A model generated the notes under the pieces. It was not told the DNA's origin. It was given only the letters and a program-made list of their open reading frames with translations, and ran no database searches. A stretch of DNA of 18,147 nt. It comes from Thermococcus sp. Lineage in GTDB: Archaea; Methanobacteriota_B; Thermococci; Thermococcales; Thermococcaceae. The translations under genes were made by a program, and so were the position numbers. This document shows positions 1-8,680 of the stretch, in pieces (position 1 is the stretch's first letter; the number at the start of each line of letters is the position of its first letter). Location: contig JALTMZ010000105.1 of assembly GCA_027001105.1 (NCBI GenBank), forward strand, positions 1 through 18,147. Reading direction: 5' to 3'.

Positions 1-2262
<2,262 letters not shown>

Positions 2263-2284
2263 TTTTTTACCTTTATTTTTAGGG
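2263..2284 (+). terminator. T-rich terminator after the reductase gene
   Basis: Directly after the TGA stop the sequence has two T runs (TTTTTT and TTTATTTTT) without a stem. Oligo-T stretches are the usual intrinsic stop signals for archaeal RNA polymerase. This is inferred from sequence only. Confidence 0.5.
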
Positions 2285-2320
2285 GTTGTCATGATTTTTA
2301 CAAAAATTTGTAAACGCTGA

Positions 2321-2331
2321 ATTTTTAAATG
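2321..2331 (+). promoter_or_regulatory. TATA box for the phosphoribosyltransferase operon
   Basis: The stretch ATTTTTAAATG lies about 43 bp before the ATG at 2369, which puts a predicted start of transcription near 2351 and gives a leader of under 20 nt that contains the AAGGAGGTGG ribosome binding site (2355-2364). This matches archaeal promoter geometry. Confidence 0.6.
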
Positions 2332-2368
2332 GCTTGTGCGATTCTACATTTATCAAGGAGGTGGCAAT

Positions 2369-2830
2369 ATGGATAAGGTTTACCTCACATGGTGGCAGGT
2401 TGATAGGGCAATATTCTCACTGGCTGATAAGCTTAGGGAGTACAAGCCTGATGTCATTGTTGGAATAGCGAGAGGAGGTTTAATACCAGCAGTGAGGTTG
2501 AGCCATATTTTGGGGGATATAGAGCTCAAAGTCATAGACGTGAAGTTCTACACCGATATCAGCGAACATGCAGAGATGCCAAAAGTGGTAATTCCAATAC
2601 ACGGGGACTTAAAAGGCAAGAGGGTTGTTATTGTGGATGACGTCAGCGACACAGGGAAAACGCTGGAAGTGGTTATAAACGAGGTTAAGAAGCTTGGCGC
2701 AAAGGAAATAAAGGTTGCATGTTTAGCCATGAAGCCTTGGACTTCAGTTGTGCCCGATTTTTACGTGTTTAGGACTGACAAGTGGATAGTCTTCCCATGG
2801 GAAGAGTTCCCGGTGGTGGTGCGGGAATGA
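2369..2830 (+). CDS. Purine-type phosphoribosyltransferase (xanthine/hypoxanthine PRTase-like)
   Basis: A 153-residue type I phosphoribosyltransferase, expected to join a purine base to PRPP in cytoplasmic salvage. The PRPP-binding signature [14 protein letters not shown] is at residues 86-99 with its paired acidic residues (D90, D91), the GIARGGLIP loop is at 32-40, and the C-terminal KWIVFPWE (138-145) is the aromatic/base-facing segment typical of archaeal XPRT/HPRT-like proteins. The start at 2369 is chosen because a strong ribosome binding site, AAGGAGGTGG, sits just before it; an upstream in-frame start at 2336 has none. Its TGA overlaps the next ATG (ATGA, 2827-2830), implying translational coupling to thpR. 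The base preferred (xanthine, guanine or hypoxanthine) cannot be read from sequence alone. Confidence 0.9.
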   Translation: MDKVYLTWWQVDRAIFSLADKLREYKPDVIVGIARGGLIPAVRLSHILGDIELKVIDVKFYTDISEHAEMPKVVIPIHGDLKGKRVVIVDDVSDTGKTLEVVINEVKKLGAKEIKVACLAMKPWTSVVPDFYVFRTDKWIVFPWEEFPVVVRE

Positions 2831-3384
2831 GGGCTTTCATAGCCATTGACATAAGCGACAACGTTAGAGAAAAGCTTGTTCAAGCTCAGGACAAAATTGC
2901 AAGAACGAAGACTGCCAAAATAAAGTTTGTTGAGCCTGAAAATCTTCACATCACCCTTAAATTTCTGGGGGAAATAAGTGAGGAGCAGGCTGAGGAAATA
3001 AAGGAAATTCTTCAGAAAATAGCGGCAAAATACAAGAAGCATGATGTCAGAGTCAAAGGAATTGGTGTGTTTCCAAACCCAAACTACATCAGGGTAATTT
3101 GGGCTGGTGTTGAAGGCGATGAGATTATAAAGAGCATAGCCAGCGACATAGAAAGGGAGCTGAGAAAGCTCGGCTTTAAAAAGGATAAGGACTTCGTTGC
3201 TCACGTCACAATAGGAAGGGTGAAGTTTGTTAAGGACAAGCTTGAGCTTGCCGTTGTTTTAAAGGAGCTGGCAAACGAAGATTTTGGAATTTTCAGAGTT
3301 GATGCAATTGAGCTGAAGAAAAGCACCTTAACCCCCAAAGGTCCAATTTATGAAACATTGGCAAGGTTTGAGCTTAGGGATTAG
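2827..3384 (+). CDS. thpR: RNA 2',3'-cyclic phosphodiesterase (2'-5' RNA ligase family)
   Basis: A 185-residue 2H phosphoesterase. Members open 2',3'-cyclic phosphate RNA ends to 2'-phosphates and in vitro can join or split 2'-5' linkages of tRNA halves. Both catalytic HxTx motifs are present: HITL at residues 41-44 and HVTI at 126-129, with the characteristic N-terminal [10 protein letters not shown] strand. The length is normal for the archaeal family. The ATG overlaps the stop of the preceding phosphoribosyltransferase by four bases, so it is read from the same message. The CCA-adding enzyme follows after 39 bp, so two RNA-end enzymes are side by side. The physiological substrate in archaea is not settled. 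Confidence 0.93.
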   Translation: MRAFIAIDISDNVREKLVQAQDKIARTKTAKIKFVEPENLHITLKFLGEISEEQAEEIKEILQKIAAKYKKHDVRVKGIGVFPNPNYIRVIWAGVEGDEIIKSIASDIERELRKLGFKKDKDFVAHVTIGRVKFVKDKLELAVVLKELANEDFGIFRVDAIELKKSTLTPKGPIYETLARFELRD

Positions 3385-3423
3385 GTTTTTATTCTTCTTC
3401 TCTAACTCTATCTTGGTGATTTC

Positions 3424-4788
3424 ATGGAGCTCTCAGAACTTTTAAACCAAGTTCTTACGGAAATCAAACCAAGCGAGGAGGAAAGGGAGCTTGTTGAGAG
3501 GGTAAAGGGGGAAGTTAAGGGTATTGCAAAAGAGATAATTGCTACCTTTGATTATGATGTTGAGCCGTATTTCGTTGGTTCTTTAGCCAAGGATACATAC
3601 CTATCTGGAGATCACGATATTGACCTCTTTTTGGCTTTCCCTCTTGAAGTTCCATTGAGTGAGCTGAGAGAGAAAGGTTTAGAACTTGCAAAGGCTATTG
3701 GGGAAAAGTTTGGGAAATATGAGATCGCCTATGCTGAGCATCCTTATGTTAGGGCTTTTTATAAGGGATTTAAAGTTGATTTGGTGCCATGTTATCGTGT
3801 AAGGAACTGGAGGGATGTGAGAACAGCAGTTGACCGCTCAATACTCCACACGGAATGGGTTTTAAAGCATTTAAATGGCAGAAATGATGAAGTTAGACTT
3901 TTGAAGAGGTTCTTCAAAGGCATTAATGTTTATGGCAGTGAGATCTATGTTAAGGGGTTTTCGGGATATCTTACAGAGCTCCTGATAATAAAATACGGCT
4001 CATTTCTTGAGGTTCTTGAGAATCACGACTTCATGCTCAGGCAGAAGATAATTGACTTGGAAGGCTGGCTGAAGAAAGAGCCGGAAGTAGCAATGAAAAC
4101 TGTAAAGCGAGAGGCTGATGCTGATGTCCCTTTAATAATAATTGACCCGGTTGATCCAAGGAGGAATGTTGCTTCAGCTTTAAGCTGGGAAAGATTTGGA
4201 ATTTTCTACTTCAAAGCCAAGCAGTTTTTAGAGAAACCTTCAAGGGAGTTCTTTTTCCCAAGGCAGAAGCAGAAGAGGGACTACAAAAAGCTTTTGAGAG
4301 AAAAAGGAACAAAGCTTGTAACTCTGCTCTTTGAGAAGCCAGACTTAATCGATGATTTGCTTTTGCCCCAGCTTGAAAAAAGTGCAAAAGGCTTTATGAA
4401 AGCCTTAGAGCTTCGAGATTTTAGAGTGTTTGAGGCACACTGGGGCTATAAAAATAAAGCCTTTATAATGCTCGAAGTTGACAGAACTGAAAAGCCAAGA
4501 ATTGAGATTAAACCCGGTCCGGAGTTCTTTACAGAGAGGGGACTGAGGTTTTACTCAAAGAATCAGAAAGTTTGGATCAGAGGGAAGCGTTTGTATTCAG
4601 AGAAGATGGTAAAGGAGAGTATAGTTGATGTTATCAGAGAGCTTTTGGAAAAGAACCAAGTTTCTCTGGGGAAGCAGGTTAAGGAACATGTAATGCAGGC
4701 AGATATCCTAATTAACTTTGTACCTCCAGAGCTAAGCGATGAGGCGTATCTTTTCTTAAGCAGGAAAAAATGGAATTTAAAAGGCTAA
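3424..4788 (+). CDS. cca: CCA-adding enzyme (archaeal class I tRNA nucleotidyltransferase)
   Basis: A 454-residue enzyme that adds or repairs the 3'-CCA of tRNAs without a nucleic-acid template. The nucleotidyltransferase signature GS (residues 52-53) followed by GDHDIDLFL is present, with D65 and D67 as the first two metal-binding carboxylates and D119 in FKVDLVPCYRV as the third. The size matches the archaeal class I family. A GGTGAT ribosome binding site (3415-3420) lies just before the ATG. It follows thpR by 39 bp that include a T-rich run, so it may be co-transcribed or partly separated. Its TAA stop interlocks with the TAG of the opposing GH57 gene (4785-4788). Confidence 0.96.
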   Translation: MELSELLNQVLTEIKPSEEERELVERVKGEVKGIAKEIIATFDYDVEPYFVGSLAKDTYLSGDHDIDLFLAFPLEVPLSELREKGLELAKAIGEKFGKYEIAYAEHPYVRAFYKGFKVDLVPCYRVRNWRDVRTAVDRSILHTEWVLKHLNGRNDEVRLLKRFFKGINVYGSEIYVKGFSGYLTELLIIKYGSFLEVLENHDFMLRQKIIDLEGWLKKEPEVAMKTVKREADADVPLIIIDPVDPRRNVASALSWERFGIFYFKAKQFLEKPSREFFFPRQKQKRDYKKLLREKGTKLVTLLFEKPDLIDDLLLPQLEKSAKGFMKALELRDFRVFEAHWGYKNKAFIMLEVDRTEKPRIEIKPGPEFFTERGLRFYSKNQKVWIRGKRLYSEKMVKESIVDVIRELLEKNQVSLGKQVKEHVMQADILINFVPPELSDEAYLFLSRKKWNLKG

Positions 4789-6575
4789 ACCCCCCTATGC
4801 TCACACCATTCCTTGTTCTCCCATTTTCCGTGAACTTCCCCTGGAATGTGTCCTGTATCAGCAACTGCCTGTTTTAAGTCGTATAAACTTTCTATTGCAC
4901 TCCTAATGTCCCTTGGCAGATCCTCCTTTGCTGCATATAACGCTGCTCTCGTGACGACGTTGTACCTGCTGTTGGGGACTTCACTTTTAAGTGAGGCAAA
5001 CCATGCTTCTTCACTTGTCTCCCAACCTTCCAGTCCCTTCATTCTGAACAGATCATAATCGTAGTAGAGCTGTGGAAATGCCAATAGCTTCATGTATTCA
5101 AGCAGTAAGAAGTTCGCTCTTTCACTGTTTTCTTCCATGTAAAGCTCTATCAGCTCAATCAGGGCTTTGCTTATAGCTATAACGTTTCCAAAGGTTACCC
5201 GTGTGTCTATGTTCTCCCAGAATCTTGGGCATGAATGATTTGCCAGAAGCATTATGTAGTAAATCCTTCCAAGCTTTAAGGTGAGGGCAGGATCTGCATC
5301 CTTCACTGGTTCGGTCACATAGTCAACGCTCGTGTCCATGTCGAAGTACTCATAGTGCTCACGGAAGAATATTCTGGCATATCTAACTAAGAACTCCTTT
5401 ATGCTGTTGCTATCAGCATGTGAGTACTTTTTAATCAGATCCATAACCCCAAAACGAACTGCCCTGTTAAGCTCTCGGAAGAGCTTTGTAAATGCAAACT
5501 TCCAAAGCTGGGAGACCTTTTCCCCCTTATACCATCGGTGGATTACTCTGTTGTCCTCTCTCCTGACCCCTGTCCATCTCATATCCCCTGTTCTCCCATC
5601 TATGCTCAGATCATAGTAATCGCTCCAGCTTGAGTAGTCCTTAACATTGATCTTAAACTGCTCACTGCACTCACCGTGGAGGCATCTGTATTCCCCGCTC
5701 ACCTTTTTCCTAACGAATTCAACTGCATTCACAGCCTCAACACCCTTCTCTTCAAGCCCCCTAACCCACTTCAGAAACTTGTCAAGCTGCTGGGGATTGC
5801 TGAGCAAAGCCTCTAAGTCGCTTGAGAGGAACACCAGATAGGGAATGTTGCTGTTTTCTTTAAAGACATCAATTCTCCCTTCAGAAACCGCCCTTATAAG
5901 GCCCTCAGCGTCTAAGGTGTTGAACGCAAAGGCATCGCTCAGCTGGTGATCCCTGCCGAACACAAAGGCAGTTTTTCCATCACACTTGTATGTATTGCAT
6001 GAGAATTTGGCTTGAGGTATATTCAAACCTATGAACTGCCTCTCATCAAGTAGAAATACGACCTTTTTTTCAGTTGCTTCGGTAATGATTCCTGCTGTTT
6101 TCCTTGTTATGACATTTTCGGGAAGCCAGAATCCGATAATGCTTTTGTCCCTTATAAAAGGTTCATAAAAGTCAAAGGAGACTTTAGCTAAAATCTCCTG
6201 CTCAAAAATACTTAAATGAGGCATTATCGGGTGAAATGGTACTGTGGGAACAACTTCAACATGAGTTTGAAGCGTCTCTACAATCTGGGAGTAAATCTTC
6301 GGCTTGTGCTCCAGTATCATGTAAAGTGTGAACGGCTCAAAATCAACACTTACGCTGTTTTTTCTAAGCAGCAAAAGCGTGTCATCAACATATTCGTAGG
6401 CTTTAATGACTGCCCTTGTCCAGTTTCTCCCTTTAACCTCTATATTTCTGATCTTAAGTGCAACCGGGCGTAATCTTTCAGAATATTTTATTGGATCCCA
6501 TCCAGAGCCGTCATGAATGTAGATTATATCCCCCGGCTGGTATGCGTGAAAGTGATAGCCGAATTTTTGGAACAT
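4785..6575 (-). CDS. Glycoside hydrolase family 57 protein
   Basis: A 596-residue protein of the GH57 group (retaining alpha-glucan-active enzymes: amylases, glucanotransferases, branching enzymes, galactosidases). Seen: the N-terminal HFHAYQP (residues 8-14) in place of the HxHQP region; VPFHPIMPH (112-120); GFWLPEN (148-154) with E153 as the expected nucleophile; and SSDLEAL (251-257), where D253 is the likely acid/base, though this block departs from the usual DxE form. There is no signal peptide, so it should act in the cytoplasm. A helical C-terminal region of about 280 residues follows. The RBS AAGGTGGT lies in the 9-bp gap after the 137-residue gene. It is the last gene of an operon started by a KaiC-like ATPase. 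The substrate cannot be assigned. Confidence 0.88.
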   Translation of the reverse strand: MFQKFGYHFHAYQPGDIIYIHDGSGWDPIKYSERLRPVALKIRNIEVKGRNWTRAVIKAYEYVDDTLLLLRKNSVSVDFEPFTLYMILEHKPKIYSQIVETLQTHVEVVPTVPFHPIMPHLSIFEQEILAKVSFDFYEPFIRDKSIIGFWLPENVITRKTAGIITEATEKKVVFLLDERQFIGLNIPQAKFSCNTYKCDGKTAFVFGRDHQLSDAFAFNTLDAEGLIRAVSEGRIDVFKENSNIPYLVFLSSDLEALLSNPQQLDKFLKWVRGLEEKGVEAVNAVEFVRKKVSGEYRCLHGECSEQFKINVKDYSSWSDYYDLSIDGRTGDMRWTGVRREDNRVIHRWYKGEKVSQLWKFAFTKLFRELNRAVRFGVMDLIKKYSHADSNSIKEFLVRYARIFFREHYEYFDMDTSVDYVTEPVKDADPALTLKLGRIYYIMLLANHSCPRFWENIDTRVTFGNVIAISKALIELIELYMEENSERANFLLLEYMKLLAFPQLYYDYDLFRMKGLEGWETSEEAWFASLKSEVPNSRYNVVTRAALYAAKEDLPRDIRSAIESLYDLKQAVADTGHIPGEVHGKWENKEWCEHRGV

Positions 6576-6584
6576 GATACCACC

Positions 6585-6998
6585 TTATTCTTTTATAAAT
6601 CTTGGCAATTTAAGGAATTTGGGCTTTTTAGTAAGTTCCGTATTTGTTAAAAATTCTGGTTTAGCTGTTATTTTGCTCAGCTTAAGAAAGTGTAAATAAT
6701 GCTTCTCGGTTTTTTCTTCTTTTGTAATACCTTTGAGTATCAATTTTATCTCCTCTTGGTCTTCTGGAGGCTCTATTGAAAGACCTTTTTGGAGGAGTTC
6801 CTCTCTTTTTTTTGTCCCATCATCTTTTCCTAAAGCATAGGCTTTTCTCACTTCGTCGTATATCCCAAGAGATTTTGCCGTTGAGTATATCTGCTCTTTC
6901 TCTTTGGATATCCATCTTACCCATTCAGTATGTCCATAAAATCCTACAAAATATCCCAGCTGGTATGCTTTTTTTAGTATCTCCTCTTTTTTTATCAA
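6585..6998 (-). CDS. Hypothetical protein with a repeated KAYxLG motif
   Basis: A 137-residue lysine- and glutamate-rich, soluble, mostly helical protein of unrecognised family. The likely start is TTG at 6998, because GAGGTG lies six bases before it and overlaps the end of the upstream KaiC-like gene; no ATG fits. Two related segments are visible: KKAYQLGYFVG near residues 9-19 and RKAYALGKDDG near 51-61, suggesting a duplicated helical unit. The C-terminal 45 residues are basic and proline-spaced. It lies three bases after the KaiC-like ATPase and nine before GH57, so it is made with both. A role as an adaptor between them is inference only. Confidence 0.8.
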   Translation of the reverse strand: MIKKEEILKKAYQLGYFVGFYGHTEWVRWISKEKEQIYSTAKSLGIYDEVRKAYALGKDDGTKKREELLQKGLSIEPPEDQEEIKLILKGITKEEKTEKHYLHFLKLSKITAKPEFLTNTELTKKPKFLKLPRFIKE

Positions 6999-7001
6999 GA
7001 G

Positions 7002-7718
7002 CTACACCTCTTCTTCAAAGGGAGATTTATTAAAGACTATGATCCCATTATCCGAGAATACAACTTTTTTCATATCCATATCATGTTTAGTTCCTCTCAT
7101 CTTTAGTATTTGAATTGCTCTTATCATTTTATTTTTATGCATGAAGTAGTGCATCATAATAACTCCACTTGTGAGGTAATGCTCTTCGGTATATCTGTCC
7201 ATATCTGTCATTTCGCCTATCAAATATGCGGTTATTCCTAAATCTTCAATTGCCCTTATGAACCTGGCAAGCTCGGCTTTTTTTCTTGCCGGGTTTGATA
7301 CTGAAAACTCAATGGCAGTTACGGGATCTATCACAAGTCTATCTATTTTCTCAGTTTCTGAAAGCTCTTTAATCCTAAAAAGAACACTGCTCCATGTGGG
7401 GACTTTTTCTGTTTCTCTCCAAAGAACTGGTCCTAAGTCATACAGTATTATTTTCCAGGTTTTTATATATGCAAAAATTGAGGGATCATATTTTGCCATG
7501 TCTTTAACAACATCTTCTGGTTTTTGAATTAACGAAACATAAAGGCCTTTTTCTCCACGTCTGGCACCTTCCAATAAGAAATGAAATGCGAGGGTTGTTT
7601 TGCCACTGCCAGGCGGTCCAGTGATTAAGTAAACTCTCCCAGGGATTAATCCTCCTTCAATAAGCTCATCAAGACCTTTAACTCCAGTAGAAATTCTTGT
7701 TATGTGAGAGGTATGCAT
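7002..7718 (-). CDS. KaiC-like RecA-superfamily ATPase (single domain)
   Basis: A 238-residue single-domain KaiC/RadA-related ATPase common in archaea, often linked to signalling or regulatory partners. It has the N-terminal RISTGVKGLDELIEGG motif, Walker A GPPGSGKT (34-41), Walker B LVID (128-131) and the C-terminal KMRGTKHD (206-212) typical of KaiC domains. The pair of catalytic glutamates that normally follows YVS (as in YVSFEE) is replaced: the sequence is YVSLIQKPED with I64 and Q65. It may therefore bind ATP but hydrolyse it slowly, or use another base. The ATG at 7718 is preceded by a G-rich GGGGGGACC. It is the first gene of a three-gene operon with a 137-residue unknown and a GH57 protein. 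Confidence 0.92.
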   Translation of the reverse strand: MHTSHITRISTGVKGLDELIEGGLIPGRVYLITGPPGSGKTTLAFHFLLEGARRGEKGLYVSLIQKPEDVVKDMAKYDPSIFAYIKTWKIILYDLGPVLWRETEKVPTWSSVLFRIKELSETEKIDRLVIDPVTAIEFSVSNPARKKAELARFIRAIEDLGITAYLIGEMTDMDRYTEEHYLTSGVIMMHYFMHKNKMIRAIQILKMRGTKHDMDMKKVVFSDNGIIVFNKSPFEEEV

Positions 7719-7805
7719 AGTGGTCCCCCCATTTAATCTAAGTTAAGCTAATATCATCTTAAAGTTTTAAGAACGAAAGTATTTAAGCTTTTGTGGTGGA
7801 ATAAA
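7719..7805. promoter_or_regulatory. Divergent promoter region with a near-palindrome
   Basis: This 87-bp AT-rich gap separates the KaiC-like gene (minus) from the 94-residue gene (plus). It contains CTTAAA-GT-TTTAAG at 7758-7771, an inverted repeat with a 2-bp centre that could be a TATA element usable in both directions or an operator. ATTTAAG at 7781-7787 is a second TATA-like stretch on the plus strand. GGTGG at 7794-7798 is the ribosome binding site for the plus gene. Assignment of individual elements is tentative. Confidence 0.45.
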
Positions 7806-8090
7806 ATGAGTGAACTACTCAAATATCTGGATATACTCGCATCAAAAATGCGCTATGCTGAAGAGCTTTATGGAATTCCAATTAACTATGTCCCAATTAT
7901 AGTTGACGAAGACATCATCGTGTATGATAGGAGAGATGGATCAATTAAGAAGCTTTCTAACAAAAAAAGACTTGGTAAAAAAGAACTTAAAAAACTTGAA
8001 AAGGAGATCATCAGGAATATTGAGAATGGGAAAGTTGAGCTGTATTTAACCCTAACCTTTGGAGAGGACGTAGGATTGGGAGAAGGTTAG
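7806..8090 (+). CDS. Small hypothetical protein (94 aa)
   Basis: A 94-residue soluble protein that I do not recognise. An N-terminal amphipathic helix (MSELLKYLDILASKMRYAEE) is followed by a short strand-rich stretch (VPIIVDEDIIVYD), a very lysine-rich helix and a final strand (VELYLTLTFGED). The start at 7806 follows GGTGG at 7794-7798; an in-frame TTG at 7791 is less likely. It is transcribed away from the KaiC-like operon and convergently towards the MoaD-like gene, whose reading frame as it stands overlaps its last 39 bases. Coding status is supported by the ribosome binding site, promoter-like sequence upstream and archaeal-style composition, but the function is unknown. Confidence 0.7.
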   Translation: MSELLKYLDILASKMRYAEELYGIPINYVPIIVDEDIIVYDRRDGSIKKLSNKKRLGKKELKKLEKEIIRNIENGKVELYLTLTFGEDVGLGEG

Positions 8091-8309
8091 CCCCCCATAA
8101 ACCACTGGTAAAAGCTTTATGTAGTCATTTTCCTTTAATCTGTGGTCTTTTCTAACTTTTTTCTCATTTACGAGTATATGATATTCCTGATCGCTTATTT
8201 TCAGCTTTTTAAGCAGATCTCCAACCGTTAAATTTTCTTCGATTTCAACTTCGAATTCTGGAGAGAGTTTCAATGCGAGCTCTCCATACAGCCTAATCTT
8301 CACCTTCAT
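8052..8309 (-). CDS. MoaD/ThiS-family ubiquitin-like sulfur carrier, C-terminus extended by apparent frameshift
   Basis: An 85-residue beta-grasp protein: MKVKIRLYGELALKL..., then ENLTVGDLLKKLKI and ILVNEKKVRKDHRLKENDYIKLLPVVYGG. MoaD-type proteins carry sulfur as a thiocarboxylate on a C-terminal Gly-Gly to build the pterin dithiolene of molybdenum and tungsten enzymes. Here Gly72-Gly73 is not terminal: twelve residues (LTFSQSYVLSKG) follow. Those two glycines are encoded by six G's (complement of 8091-8096); with five, the codons would be GGG GGC TAA and the protein would end exactly at YGG. A one-base insertion (real or sequencing) is therefore likely. The gene overlaps the upstream 109-residue gene by 17 bp and lies in the AOR cluster, which supports a role in tungstopterin synthesis. 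Confidence 0.85.
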   Translation of the reverse strand: MKVKIRLYGELALKLSPEFEVEIEENLTVGDLLKKLKISDQEYHILVNEKKVRKDHRLKENDYIKLLPVVYGGLTFSQSYVLSKG

Positions 8310-8622
8310 CCCTCAACCCCTGTAAAAACTTCTCAAACTTTTCATAAACTTCTTTGGGTGCTTCTCTTATTGGAGATATTTTCAGCTTTGGCTTTTCAAG
8401 TCCTACCACAACCTTTTCAAAAAATTCAACTGCATTTCTTAGGGCTTCCTCTTGGGTCATGCCCGGAGGGATGTCATTATCAAAGTAGTACCATGTATCC
8501 TCTTTTTTGTCATAAAGGGCTAAACTCGGAAGATATTCTCCGCATTCCCCTCCAATTGTAAGCTCAATGAGTATTTCACTGTTTTCAAGGTATCCTCTCT
8601 TTTCAAGCTGCTCTCTCCACAT
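8293..8622 (-). CDS. Hypothetical protein of the tungsten-oxidoreductase cluster (109 aa)
   Basis: A 109-residue acidic, soluble protein of unrecognised family. The ATG at 8622 is chosen because GGTGAG sits five bases before it; a GTG at 8634 lies on the ribosome binding site itself. Visible features are a strand-rich first half (ILIELTIGGECGEYLPSLAL), a lone cysteine in GGECGE, an aromatic TWYYFDND stretch, and helical second half. A TATA-like ATAAAAG (complement) about 36 bp upstream at 8655-8662 suggests its own promoter, although it also lies 58 bp after the AOR gene. Its end overlaps the MoaD-like gene by 17 bp, so the two are translated together. It may be an accessory factor for the oxidoreductase or its cofactor, by context only. 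Confidence 0.78.
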   Translation of the reverse strand: MWREQLEKRGYLENSEILIELTIGGECGEYLPSLALYDKKEDTWYYFDNDIPPGMTQEEALRNAVEFFEKVVVGLEKPKLKISPIREAPKEVYEKFEKFLQGLRDEGED

Positions 8623-8654
8623 AACTCTCACCACTGAAAGGGAAAAGGGGGAAG

Positions 8655-8662
8655 GATAAAAG
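8655..8662 (-). promoter_or_regulatory. TATA-like element before the 109-aa gene
   Basis: CTTTTATC-type sequence on the minus strand sits about 36 bp before the ATG at 8622, in the 58-bp gap after the AOR stop. It could give the 109-aa/MoaD-like pair a separate promoter from the AOR operon. Weak evidence. Confidence 0.4.
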
Positions 8663-8680
8663 TCTTTTCTAAACCAAAAG

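Noticed and set aside
2761..3204. 147-codon open frame on the minus strand across the phosphoribosyltransferase end and thpR
   Set aside because: It lies antisense to two genes with clear catalytic motifs, has no ribosome binding site and no recognisable domain.
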